Shown here piece after piece: positions 36,684 through 49,564 of a DNA stretch of 64,000 bases (position 1 is the stretch's first letter; the number at the start of each line of letters is the position of its first letter). The stretch lies in assembly GCA_029379385.1 (NCBI GenBank), contig CM055605.1, forward strand, positions 62,001-126,000, written 5' to 3'. The position numbers and the translations under genes are program-made. The DNA is from Quillaja saponaria (taxonomy: Eukaryota; Streptophyta; Magnoliopsida; Fabales; Quillajaceae). The notes below the pieces were generated by a model that was not told the DNA's origin, made no database searches, and saw only the letters and a program-made list of their open reading frames with translations.

Positions 36684-39600
36684 ATGACTACACCATTACC
36701 TCTGAAGCTTTTGCTGCCTCTAACCACTCCCTGCATCTCTATCTCTCGTATTTCTTCAGATAAGTCCTTGAAATCCTCCAACACTGGAAACCCTAATTTC
36801 AACCCCTATCATAACTCCTGTCACAATGCATCATCTCAATTTCAACACAGATGTTTCCGGAAAGACAGACGCTTTCTATCCAGACCGCCGGTATCTCTCT
36901 TTTCCATCTCTTTCTGTGTGTTAGCTAGTGGATGACACTTTATGTAATACTGAGAGTTGAGTTGTTATTGTTGTGTCTCGATGATTGAGATGGTCTGCTA
37001 CAAAATATGAACAGATTAAGCTGGTGTTTCTTAAACATTACTTCTATTTCTCTCTTTTCTTTTCATATATTCTAGAACTAAAAGTTTGGAATGTTGGAAT
37101 CGTGAAACGTGTGTCTCTTGCTATATTTTGCTTAGTTTTTCTTGATGAAGTCAAAATTATCTTATCCCTTTTGTGTCAAGTTTGCATGTCTTAGTTATTT
37201 TTTGAATGATTTAATTGATTTGCCAAAAATAATACAAGTTTACGTCTTTGGAAATTGCTTGCTTAGGAAGTTTTATTTGGTTGGCTATGTAAGCTTCTGT
37301 GATTTCTTGGAATATCCCAACTTCTATTAATTGTTCTAGGTCAATTTGGAGTTTCGGAAAAATGGTGAATGGTCATGTCTGCTCCACTATGAGAAGTACT
37401 ATGTTCTTCTCTTCTAATTGCTAAGTCACACCTGCAATTACACACACGTATTAGAAAGAATAAAAAAACGAAATAGTAGAAGTTTTCTTCATAAAATAAA
37501 AAAATGAGCTTACTTATTAAAGAAATGTTTATCAAGTGATATTAGTTTTTATAAAGCAACCATTCATATGCTTCCTTTCCAGGAAACAAGGCGGGAATTC
37601 CTTACACGAGTGATCAAATATATTAATAGGCGACCTGTAGTGTAATTGTGTGACCTACAATGGATTCATCAAAGTTTTATTTTGTAAAATATCTCAATTG
37701 TGTGTCACTTTACTGTGTTTCCCATATGAAGAATGTCAAAAGCCATCATTTTCTTGGATTTACAGGCCTTTACCTGAATTATGTTGGTACTACATGTAAT
37801 TTCCTGTGTTTGTATTATAATATTGCTGAAAAGAGTAATGAAACTCTAAGAAGATTGCTATACCTGAGTTGAACTCAATCAAGTTCAATTTTATGGTGGT
37901 TACTATCAATATACCCTCAAATAAAAGCTCTCCCGATTTTATGGACCTTTTTGATATTGCATGATCAATATTGTTTGTGTGCAGTTGTTTTCACTAATGA
38001 TTTACTACCAGGGGATCTGTTTTTATGTACTGGTATAGTGGCTTTGTGGACATATGAGAAGAGAGCAAGACGACCGCAGTAGGATATATGGAGTGGAGAA
38101 AATTTTATGTATGTTTGGTCCTGATGAAGAGATTGGCACCCAAATTCCAACCCAAGCCCAATCAGTAGTGGGAGGATCTGGGGTGCTTATGGCATCAGAG
38201 TTTAAACCTGTTCCTGATGTGGATTATCTACAGGTATTATTATTATTTTTTTCAAAATTATTCAAACATCTTGATTAAGAAATTGCATAGTTATATTTGA
38301 TTAACAGTCAAATATTGGATTTTTCTTCTTTATTTCAATTTATTTGCAAGTTAAGTTCTCATATCACTCGTCTTGTTTTCGTCAATTTGAGATTGTATTC
38401 TATTGTGTTAAGTAACCCATTCTGTAGCATACATTGTAGTTCAATGTGAAATCAACTTCTGTACTCTCCTTGGCCATATCACCTCCTTTTAAATTTGAGT
38501 TAAGATCCGGACTTCCTCCTAATATCCTGCAGGAGTTATTAGCCATTCAACAGCAAGGACCTAGAGCTATTGGCTTTTTTGGGACAAGGAACATGGGGTT
38601 TATGCATCAGGAACTAATTGAGATTCTCAGCTATGCTATGGTCATAACTGTAAGATGTTATACCTTCAATAGAGTTAGTATCTCTTAAATATTATTATGT
38701 TTATACTTGTAGAGCCTTTTACATCTTTAGCTGTCTCTTGGCCTTATCATTTCTATATTGGAATTCCAATGGCCTGGGCTCCTACAAGTTCATGTGCCTT
38801 ATGTTGATGAAAAACTTTTTTGTAGAAAAACCATATATATACATCGGGAGCATCTGGGACTAATGCAGCTGTTATACGAGGTGCTTTAAGAGCAGAGAAA
38901 CAAGAGTTTCTTACAGTTATATTGCCTCAAAGCTTGAAAAAGCAACCTCCTGAGAGTCAGGAATTATTGTCGAAGGTATGGTTTTTGGTATCAACATTTA
39001 TTCACTTAATGTTTCATCTATAGCAAATTAAAAACCTTTAAGCGCTTTTCATATTATCCTAATCTCTTTAGCGGTTTATTGAGTGTACATCACTCTCTCT
39101 CTCTCCCTCTTAATCAATCATTTTAACAGTTTAGAAGAAATATTTCATTTATCTCTGTTGTCTGTTATATATAAGAGAAGAATATTTCTTTTAGGGACAA
39201 TAAATCAGTTGCACACATTTAAATAGACCTTTTCAGATTCATAGGGGAATTTTCGTTAATCAAAAATCCATTATATGTAGGAATTAATTTAAAAAATCCC
39301 TATGCTCTTTGGAGACACCCTTGAAATGTTCACATCATGTAAGCAGGTGGAAGTGAGTGGTTTAAATATGGTTGTTGTGGGGTATGGGTTACTTCGGTTT
39401 CTTTTAACTCTTTAAGAATTATTACAAAGCCAAACTACTTGTGTTTGAGTTGAGCATACAGGATAATATTTTCTCTAGGCCTTGTCTAACCCTTTAAATA
39501 AATTCTTTTGGGAAATAAAAACCATTATTATAACCGACTTTTTTTAAAAGAAAAGAACGTAATGTAACCACCCTATAAAGCAATCAACCTAATATATGAA

Positions 39601-41267
39601 ATAGCTTTTGTTTCTTTCAATGTCTTAATCTACTGATTAAAAATATAACTCCCATGAGAAATGTAATAAAATTAAATTAAAATATCAAACAAAGGCAAAA
39701 CCAAAAGAAAAATGTTTAGCACATGCTAAAGACAAACTTCATGTGTTATGACTTGTGAGCAAAAAGTAAGTACTCGCACTGTAAATAACAAACAAATCAA
39801 TAAAATTAAAATTAAATCAAATTTAAATGGTACATTAGAAAGCAGAATCCCCTTGCAATTTAATGGGTGAATTGAAACCTTTTGAGTTGAGATACTGCAG
39901 ACTTGTTGGATATTGGATTTACCAGATCACATGTTCTACTGGATCTTAAGTAGCATGTTTATGCAGCACCAGATTGAGTCTAATGATGGCAAAAATTCTT
40001 TTCAAGTGAACCAGCCTATCCTCTGTAGGGGGCCTTAAAAATACTCACTTAATATATTGAAATGAATTCTTCTGTGTCTTTGTTTACATTCTCATCGTTT
40101 TATTTGTTACTTATTGTTGCTCGTATTTCCACATGGAAGTCAAAATGTTGTTGAGAGGCCCCTTGTTTACAGTTAAAAGGCTTTAGCATATGAATTAAAT
40201 GGTGACATATCATCATTGCAGAAATTGTGATATAAGTTGTAGGACAAATCTACTCTTGTCCCATTCTCATTAGTTTTTTTATTTCTATTACGTGTTAGTT
40301 CTGACAACAAAATTTGTTTGTCTTTTTTTTTCAGCCCTTTGAATTGGATATGATTAGATGCTGCATCCTGAATATGCTAGTATTAGGTTCTTTGATTTGT
40401 ATTCTTCCCTTTGAATGAGTTATATTAAATGGTGTGTATTGAAAATGCTACTTTTAGGTTCTTAGATTTGTAAAGTTCCAGGGTTTTTTTTTTTTTTTTT
40501 TTTTTTTTACATTGCTATTTTTGTATGCATCCACCGAAATTGCTATTAGTACTGTTCACTGACTCACAGTTTCTCCTGGGATCCAAGGATTGTTATTCCA
40601 ATTCTGAAATACCATCCTCTTCCAGTTCTGATCCTTGTTCCAACTCTGAATTAACCTCTTACTTCCATCTAAAGAGTTACCGTGGGGTACAACTCTAATG
40701 ATTTTGTGGAACATGCAGGTGAAAAACGTGATAGAGAAGCCTCACAATGATCATTTACCTCTGATAGAAGCTAGCAGGTGTGTAGAACTTTCCTTTCCTT
40801 ATGACCATTCATCTATTCTAAAAAATAATCAGAATAGCATTTTCAAGTTGGCGGTTCTAAAAATAATCAGAGAGTAGCAATTCCAAGTTGGTGATATTGC
40901 GTCTTAGAGTTTATGCTTAATAAATGCCATTATATAGTTATTGGGCCTCAGCACGTCTAAATGAACTAGGATTACATCTACTTTTCACATTTTACAACAT
41001 ACACAGGAATAGAACTTTCAAGCTTGATGAGCAAGCTTTGTTGCCACAAGGCGGTCGAGTTTATGTTTTATGAACATACTCTGTGTATGATAGCATTCAG
41101 ATTTTATGGTTCCTCTTTGTTGCATCTACAGGCTATGTAATATGGACATCATTTCGCATGTGCAGCAAGTCATTTGTTTTGCATTCCATGATAGCAAGTT
41201 GCTCATGGAAACTTGTCAGGAGGCAAAACATTTACGGAAGATTGTGACTCTCTTCTACCTTGATTGA
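36684..41267 (+). CDS. Probable plastid protein with DprA/SLOG-like Rossmann domain
   Basis: Exact function unknown to me. Exons by eye: 36684-36890, 38039-38233, 38533-38649, 38826-38975, 40719-40777, 41132-41267, giving 287 residues in consistent phase. Residues 1 to about 69 are rich in Ser, Thr and Asn with few acidic residues (TTPLPLKLLLPLTTPCISIS), like a chloroplast transit peptide. Residues about 145-285 follow the DprA/Smf order: IGFFGTRNMG (DprA GTR loop), YTSGASGTNAAVIRGALRA (like the DprA SGxAxGxDxxAHxGAL core), TVILPQSLKKQPPESQELL, IEASRLCNMDIISHVQQVI (like the RNR-I segment) and a final HLRKIVTLFYLD. The DprA glycine turn after the fourth strand (GSGLD-like) is not kept. The domain assignment is my inference from these motifs. 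Targeting is predicted from composition only. The exon 1 to exon 2 join is the least certain splice. Confidence 0.8.
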
Positions 41268-42320
41268 AGCATTCTGTTTATATCTGTCTATTCATTGTTT
41301 GAAAGGGGTGAGCTTAATTTTGTTTGTAAATTAGAACATAAGTGAGACAGATTGCTTGACCACTTCCACTACAAAGGAAGCGAATTCGCTCCTCATTCAT
41401 GGAGATAAAACTCTTGCTTTTAATTAAAAAGGCAAGTAGTATTACAGTGTAATTATCTTTGAATAATTTTAAAATTCTGTGCTGAGTACTTTCAGATTTT
41501 AAATGTCAGTGGAATTTTGGTTAAAGCCAACCAAGATTGCAGGATCTCAAATTAACCTCTTTGCTATTTCATTTTCTTGTTTATTCCGATATTAAGAATT
41601 TTTCTCCGAAGTCATTTAACACCTTTTCCACTTGCTTACCAAATGAGATGACTTTATGTGTAAATATGTTAGGTAAGCATATCATTTTGCCCGTGTATTG
41701 TGGGCAGAATCCTTTTAAGCCACAATAAGATGAAGAGGAAGAACAACTTGTAACTAGATTTTTTGATATGAAATGAACATCAAAAAAACTACAACCAACT
41801 CAGTTGGGCCAACATAATTTGTGAAATTAGCCCGTTTACATAACAAATGAGCTACTACTTGCATATTATAGGTATCAAATTAAAACTTGCCAAGCTGGAA
41901 TAGATGTCGAGTTCTCCAAGTCCAAGAAGTGTCTGTGTCTCTGTACAAACAAATTGAGCATCTCTGTCTACCAGAATTTGATTCTAATTTCTCTGTTTTG
42001 CCAACTCCAGTGGCCAGACTACTCCATCCAACAGCGTAATTTTCCAACTGCGGCCTCAGCATTAAGTTTTATTTTTAGAAGGTCAGGAGGTTTCCAAGAT
42101 TGGTACAATGGCTGTCTTGTAGGTGCATCATGAACTGGTGCACAATAACTCAAAAATACAACACACCCGAGCTTGATTTTGCATGGTACTTCTTCTGGGT
42201 TTATAACCCCATGAACTTCACTATGATAGCATTTATTTCTCTAAGTTCCCAAGTTCTTCACAAGTAATTGTTGCAAACAGTGTGAATTTTTGTTTCCCAT
42301 CACTAGTCTGGGATTTGAAG
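41268..42320. other. Spacer, no gene recognised
   Basis: Contains the probable 3' UTR of the preceding gene. The minus-strand frame at 42062-41880 could be diverged 3' sequence of the adjacent L1 remnant, but I see no clear domain motif in it. Confidence 0.4.
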
Positions 42321-42326
42321 TGGGAT

Positions 42327-43272
42327 TTAACAAGAAAATAACCCTGTCATGTATACTCTCAACTGCAAATTATCAATCCTTAAACCCCTTGAACTGCAGT
42401 GGCAAACTAACCTTGCCGGGGGACATTCCAAAAAGATGTGGCAGAGATTTTCATTTTCTTTTTTCCACAAAATACAATTGGAATCTCCGATATGACAATG
42501 TGGAGATAATCGCTCCCATTTTGGAAGTCTATCATTGGCCATTTTCCATTTTCCAGATAAATACAGAAATATTTTGTTTTTCGTGAAGCTTAGCTTTCCA
42601 AATACTCTTCCAAAATTGATGATTGGTTGGATTGAGAGACTCTCTCTTGACAGAAAATTTCCCTTGCCTGTTCACTTAACAGCTTCAATCTCCCTGCATA
42701 TTGGCCCAACTTCATTCTTGATAAAATCAACAGTAATTTCTCTTTTTCTGATAAGCGACAATTGTTGAAGTACGAAAAAAATGTAGTGTTTCGATCACCT
42801 GCAAACATCCTCTGGATTTCTGTTTCCAAACGACCTCTTGCCGAGCCATCTGTTCATTGAAATCTATCTGCAATATTTCCATCTCAAAATTGTTCTCTGA
42901 CGAAGACGAATAGTAGAACTGAACTTGTTCCATTTGCTTTGTGATCTCACAAATTCTTTTTAGCCCATGCTATGTTGAAGAATAGTATCCAGTTTCATTG
43001 TAAGTTGAAGATGATGGGTGAATGATCTGAGTTTATAGTTGGTCCATGAATCATGCCTGCACAAAGTCTTGTAGATAATTATGTCGATTAGAGCTTGAAG
43101 TACCATTCCCAATCCTCTTTTTGATGATTTCATCCTGATCCATTATCGCATTGAGATCACACATGACAAGCCAAGGGTAATGACAACTTTGTACAGCATT
43201 GGTTAAATTCCGCCACATCTCTGAACATCCACACCCCGTCCTCCACAACAACTTGTAACTAGTTAATTGCAA
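42327..43272 (-). pseudogene. L1-type LINE remnant lacking the reverse transcriptase
   Basis: Read right to left: an endonuclease end with PWLVMCDLNAIMDQDE (43272-43051), the linker before the reverse transcriptase with ARQEVVWKQKSRGCLQV and, in another frame, FAGDRNTTFFSYFNNCRLS (42933-42590). Then directly comes the zinc-knuckle segment RLPKWERLSPHCHIGDSNC ... HIFLECPPARLV (42542-42327). The whole reverse transcriptase core (no FADD box) that should lie between is missing, within less than 50 bp. Frameshifts are present. It is a dead element upstream of the phosphatase gene. Confidence 0.75.
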
Positions 43273-43661
43273 GAGTAAGCTGAAGAGGAAGGATATCTTG
43301 TAACTTGTTAGTGTTAATTGTTGCTAATGCTAGATATGACAGGTAGAATCCATTTATAACATTATTAACTACAAATGTCTAATAGTAATATACAAGAAAA
43401 TAAAAATAAAAATTATTCTTATTTACTCAATAGAAGAATAAAATAAAATAAGAAATTGATTCCTGTCCGTAAGCTTCCAGCATGCCTTGCCTCGCTTCCC
43501 GCTCCCCGCTCACCAATCTTACGTGCTTCATTCTCTTTCGGAATTCGGAACGTCCTTAGACCCTATCTTTCCTCATTTTCTCTATTTGCTGTAAGCTTAA
43601 TTTTTTCTTAACAATTTTACGACCTTCCATCTAAATCTCTGTTTGCGTGTGTTACATTATC
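43273..43661. other. 5' flank of the inositol 5-phosphatase gene
   Basis: The promoter and 5' UTR of the next gene must lie here, between the LINE remnant and the start codon. An AT-rich stretch at 43380-43450 gives way to pyrimidine-rich, GC-richer sequence (43475-43580), typical of a 5' UTR. No single TATA box can be chosen with confidence. Confidence 0.5.
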
Positions 43662-46600
43662 ATGAACCACCGAATCGAAGACGATGAAAGGGATGCCTTG
43701 GCCGGCTTGAACTCAGTACTGCCCCACCGGAAAGTGCATTCGTGTAGCCAACAAGTCCGAGCCACCTCCGCTCAGAAACGCCATCCCAAGGTCCGTAAGC
43801 ACAGCCTCGACGACGACCGTATACCAGAAAACATCAATTGCCTCCACGACTCATCCGACGATGACTCTTTTCCCTACTCCTCCAACAACCATGCTGCTAG
43901 CCCTGCCGACAACTACCTCTCACATAGACTCTCAATGGACGGTGGTAGTGGCCTTGATGATTTCCCGCAATGCCAGCCATTGCCGGAATTTATTGGAAGT
44001 GGAGGTGGAACTGGAATCTTCAAGGTCCCTATTCGTGCGCCTGTTCATCCCGGACGCCCACCGTGCCTCGAGCTAAGACCCCATCCGCTGATAGAGACCC
44101 AGGTGGGAAAGTTCCTAAGGAACATTGCCTGTACCGAAACTCAGTTGTGGGCTGGGCAGGAGAGTGGAGTGAGGGTGTGGAAGTTCGAGAAAGCCTACGA
44201 ACCTGGTGGCCGGCTCCGCAGTAGGGTCAGGAGGGGCGACGAGGACGCGGCCCCGTTCCATGAATCCGTGCATACATCGCCCACCATGTGTTTGACGGTA
44301 GATAGTGGGAATATGTTGGTATGGACTGGGCATAAGGATGGAAAGATTAGGTCCTGGAAGATGGATCAGCCCTTGGATGACACCCCATTTAAGGAAGGTC
44401 TTTCGTGGCAAGCACATCGAGGTCCTGTTCTTGCCATAGTCTTCACTACTTATGGTTAGCCTTCTGAGCTTTCCCCTTTATACTATTTGTTTCTGGCGTA
44501 TGCTTCTACCATGTTTAAGAAATTATTTCCTGTCAGCTAAAAGAAAAAAAAAAAAAAAATCAAATTTTGCACAGTATATTAGAGTTATTTTGAAATATGA
44601 AATTTGTGTTTGTATGGCAGCAAAAGTCAAATTCATAGGTTTACAAACAACATTACTTTACCCTAGTAGTTAACTTGTAGCTTCGTGTTGTCTTGATCCA
44701 GGTGATTTGTGGTCAGGTTCTGAGGGTGGTGTTATCAGGATCTGGCCATGGGAATCCATCGAAAAATCCCTTTCTCTCTCTCCTGAAGAAAGGTACATGG
44801 CTGCCTTACTAGTGGAGAGATCATACATCGACCTTAGGAGTCAAGTAACCATTAATGGTGCATCTAGTATATCTTCTCAGGAGGTGAAGTGTTTGTTGTC
44901 TGATAGTGTTAGATCTAGAGTCTGGTGTGCTGGGCCTCTATCCTTCTCATTATGGTATGTTCCCTGTTTCTGACATTATACCCACCAAGCTTGAGATAAT
45001 GCTATCACTGTCTGGTACTTGCATTTGCTAGAAACCTGGCTTGTGAGGTGCCGGTGAAGAAATCAATTGTTTGTCCAACTTCTGTATTGCATGTGAAGAC
45101 ACTTATGCGTTAAATTCAGTAATTAAAGAGTTAATGATTTTACAGGGATGCTCGGACAAAGGACCTTTTGAAGGTGTTCAACATTGATGGTCAGATAGAG
45201 AATCGAGTTGACATGTCTTCAGTGCAAGAAGATCAAGCAGCAGAAGATGATATGAAGGTAAAATTTGTTTCCACGTCAAAAAAGGAGAAATCCCAGGGCA
45301 CTAATTTTTTGCAACGGTCTCGTAATGTTATAATGGGAGCTGCTGATGCTGTTCGACGAGTTGCAACTAAAGGGGCTGGGGCATTTGTTGAAGACACTGA
45401 AAGAACAGAAGCCTTAGTGTTAAGTAATGATGGAATGATTTGGAGTGGATGCACAAACGGCTTACTTGTCCAGTGGGATGGGAATGGAACCCGTATTCAA
45501 GATTTCAATCACTATCCCTGTGCTGTCCAATGCTTTTGCACTTTTGGGATGCGAATATATGTAGGCTATGTGAGTGGTATTATCCAAGTAATGGACCTTG
45601 AGGGAAATCTCATTGCAGGGTGGGTTGCACACAGTAGTCCTGTAATAAAACTGGCTGTTGGGACTGGTTATGTTTTTAGCTTGGCTACTCATGGTGGTAT
45701 ACGTGGATGGAATATCACTTCTCCAGGGCCTGTTGACAATGTAATAAAATCAGAGTTGGCTGGAAAGGAACTTACATACACAAGAAGACACAATGTAAAA
45801 ATTTTGATTGGAACATGGAATGTTGGTCAAGGAAGACCATCTCAGGATACGCTCATGACATGGTTGGGTTCGACTGTATCAGATGTTGGTATTGTTGTGG
45901 TTGGGTTGCAAGAAGTGGAGATGGGTGCAGGTTTCCTTGCAATGTCTGCTGCAAAAGAAACTGTAAGATTGTATGGGTTTGCCTTATCATGAGTGTTTGA
46001 CCATTCAATTGCAGCGGGTTGAAGTCTTGTTTACTTTCGTACCAATTAAAGTTAGATTCCAGAGGAACTGCCTTAAATATTGTCAAATTTTTCTTATACA
46101 AAATTGGCATACATACATTTGTACATGTAGTGATTGAAACGGAGCAACAGGATATCTTTGAGGTGAACATAATGACTGAAATGATCTAATATATGTTTGT
46201 TTAACTTACAAACTATTGGATGGTACAGGCACACATTCTGTCCTGCTGTTACCATACATTAGTGATGCTTAATAGTAATTATCATATTTTACCCAGTTAA
46301 CCATATAATAACTGACAAATTCATTTCTTTATTTATGTTAATGTGGAATTTTATTTTATTTTTTGTCTACAGAAGTTTTTATTCCTTATATATCATGGAA
46401 ATAATCTATCTTGTGTGAATTTATATTCTGTGTATTTACCAATTATATCCCAATTGTAGGTAGGGCTTGAAGGAAGTGCAGTAGGGCAATGTTGGCTGGA
46501 TACAATTGGGAAGGCCTTAGAAGAAGGGAAGTCTTTTGAAAGAATGGGTTCTAGGCAGCTGGCCGGCTTGCTTATATCTCTTTGGTAAGTAACTATTATG

Positions 46601-49564
46601 GATGTATGTTGGGAATTTAGCCTATTAGCATGTAATAAACCTGTTGCCTTAGTAGTCTTGTGGCCTTTTATGTAGTGAGGCATCTTTAACCTGTGCTGGT
46701 TTATTCCCTGTATTAAACCTTTCTATTACGTTTCCATTCTTATGGTAATGAGTTGAACTTCCTCAATTAGGGTAAGAAAGAATCTTAGAACACATGTTGG
46801 GGACATTGATGCTGCAGCAGTTCCATGTGGCTTCGGTCATGCAATTGGTAATAAGGTTGGTGTAAATTCCCCCATAGTGATTACTTAATAGTCTTGGTAC
46901 TTCTGTCTTTGCAGTACAAAATAAGGAAGCAGTTAGTCCTTCCTAACTTTCTTTTGTAGCAAAATACCATTAATAAATTTGAGTCATTCTGTGCTTTTGC
47001 CTACAAATTTAGTTATGCAGTACTCCTTCTCTTGTCAAACTTGATGTTCTAAAAAACATAACTGTTTTTTGCTTTAATCCTGACTCCAGTGTTCCTCTTG
47101 AGCAATTGCCACAATGTCACATAAATGTTGTTCATACAAGAAAGGGCATAATTTTATTTCCTTATATACTTTGGAATTTCTCTTCTTTTAACAATTGTTC
47201 ATCAAGCAGGGAGGTGTAGGTTTGAGAATCAGAGTCTATGATAGGATAATGTGCTTTGTGAATTGTCACTTGGCTGCACATTTGGAAGCAGTAAATCGCC
47301 GCAATTCTGATTTTGATCACATTTATCGGAATATGGTCTTCACTCGATCATCCAATATACTTAATACTGCAGCTGGTATGGCGCCATACCTGTTTTTGTC
47401 TTGCTCTCTTGCCTTCTCCACGTATTTATTTTGGCTGCTTTACTCTTCTGGCTTGCCATTGGTCCTCTCTGTTACAGCCGGTGTCTCAACAGCTGTTCAC
47501 ATGCTTCGTGGTAATAACGTGAGTCATATTGCTGTCAACCTGTCAATATTTCTTGCCTATGTATCAATTTATCAATATATTGTTAATCTTTATTGTCTAA
47601 CACTTCCAAGGCCTTGGTGCCATCCTAGGCTATGGGTGTCAACTCTGAAGAAGCAAAACCTGAATTAGCTGAAGCAGATATGGTTGTGTTTTTCGGTGAT
47701 TTCAATTACCGGCTTTTTGGTATTTCTTATGATGAAGCCAGGGATTTTGTTTCCCAAAGATGTTTTGACTGGCTTAGAGAAAAGGATCAGCTCAGGGCAG
47801 AGATGAAAACTGGCAAAGTTTTTCAGGGAATGCGTGAAGCACTCATCAAATTTCCTCCAACTTACAAGTTTGAGAGGCACAAAGCAGGCTTAGCAGGTAA
47901 AAAGTTGGATTTAGCAGGGTTTCCCCTGCATAATCTACGCAGCTGCTTGGTTCAAGTATTGGTATGAATCTTAGGAGAGTTGAAAACAGTGCCTGTAAAA
48001 TATTCTGAATCAAGACTTAGCAGGGATTGCTAGGCCTCATTTTGTAGCTTTTTAGTTTTTTCCTTCTTTTTCTGGGCTTTTGCCCCGCTTCTTACCAAAA
48101 GAAGAAACAGACCCTCTCAAAATTGTCTCGGCAATGGGGTTTCATCTGTTCAGTTGGTGACAAATTTAAATGTGTAACTTTTAACATGTATTCTTTTAGG
48201 CTATGATTCTGGAGAGAAAAAGCGTATTCCAGCCTGGTGTGACAGAATAATTTACCGTGACAATCGATTGGCTCAAGTGTTTGACTGCAATTTAGATTGC
48301 CCTGTTGTATCATCAATTCTACAGTATGTTATGTGATTGTGACTGTTTTCAGTTGTCTGTGTTTCCTGCTGATCTAAAAGTTTGTTACCCTTGGTAACTT
48401 TTTTAACAGGTATGAGGCATGCATGGAGGTGACCGACAGTGATCACAAACCTGTCCGGTGTAAATTCAATGTTAAAATTGCTCATGCTGATAGATCAATT
48501 AGGAGAAAGGAGTTCGGGGAAATCATCAAATCTAATGAGAAAATCAGGTCTACGCTTGAAGAATTATGTTATGTTCCAGAAACCACTGTCAGCACCAACC
48601 GTATAGTCCTTCAGAACCAGGATACATCCCCCTTGCATATAACCAACAAAAGTATGAAGGATAAGGCTATATATAAAATCTTTTGTGATGGGCAATCCAC
48701 AGTCAAGGATGGTAAAGATGCGCCTGAATTTTGTCCAAGTGGTGCCTTTGGATTTCCTCAATGGCTGGAGGTACTGTAGTTTAGCCTTTTAATTTTATTA
48801 TTTTGAAACTTGGGTTGGAAAGTTAGCAGTATTTGAAATAAAATATAAAATAAAAATAAAAATTCTTGCTCTTCTGAACCCCTGATTAGTCATTATATCA
48901 TCATGTTCAGGCAGCTCTACAGAAGTAAAATCTGTACCTTCTCTGTGTGCCTAAAATTGTTGAGTGCATTTTCTATAATACAATACAATAGAACACGGCC
49001 TTTGGTTTTTCAAAGATTCCAAAAACCAAAAGTAATATTTCTTCCGAGTCTGATGTTTTCTATTAAATTGCATATCTTACATCTTACATGATGTGGAACT
49101 TTATTCCTTGGGGAAGAGCTGGTGTAAGGAACCAGTGTCAATTTGTGCCTTGCACCAATTTGAAAACTGGTAGGATAGAAAACTTGGCTGTACTCATTTA
49201 CTACATACAATCATGCCTGAATTTATTGTCTCCAAATCAGGTCACGCCAGCAGGCGGCATAATTAAACCTGAACAGCATGTAGAGGTCTCAGTACGTCAG
49301 GAAGAATTTCAAGAAGAGTTTGCTGATGGCATTTCAAAAGACTGGTCGTGTGAAGACACCGGAGATAAAGAAGTGATTTTGGTTGTGAATGTCAAGGGCA
49401 GTTGCTCGATCCAAACTTACAATCATCGAATCAGTGTCCGTCATTGCTTTGCAACCAAGACCGTTTGGACGGATTCTAACTCCAACAGCTTGAGAAAAAA
49501 CCAAGGAGGCTCACTTCACCAATCTAAGCTTGGCCAGTTTAGTTGTACATCTAACATTAAATGA
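43662..49564 (+). CDS. Type II inositol polyphosphate 5-phosphatase with WD40-like N-terminal region (FRA3/5PTase12-14 group)
   Basis: Removes the 5-phosphate from inositol polyphosphates and phosphoinositides; Arabidopsis FRA3 acts in actin organisation and fibre wall thickening. Exons by eye: 43662-44454, 44702-44954, 45146-45962, 46460-46584, 46771-46855, 47210-47375, 47478-47518, 47629-47896, 48200-48323, 48410-48770, 49241-49564, giving 1118 residues (family about 1100-1140). Residues about 150-560 hold WD40-like repeats ([60 protein letters not shown]). The catalytic domain starts with [13 protein letters not shown] (about 572) and has [61 protein letters not shown] and [10 protein letters not shown], so the metal and phosphate ligands look intact. 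Start: the first ATG (43662); the frame extends upstream only by a GTG codon. Intron 47376-47477 is 102 nt and stop-free. Confidence 0.95.

Noticed and set aside
36377..36802. 141-codon minus-strand frame and the plus-strand frame from 36387
   Set aside because: Both run through T-rich low-complexity 5' flank. Only the part from ATG 36684 fits a transit peptide and splices into the conserved exons.
37583..37645. Possible extra exon (ETRREFLTRVIKYINRR) in the DprA-like gene's first intron
   Set aside because: It has an acceptor-like AG before it but ends in a stop, and exon 1 joins exon 2 in phase without it.
43647..43661. Upstream start for the phosphatase gene
   Set aside because: The extension begins with GTG; the first ATG is at 43662.
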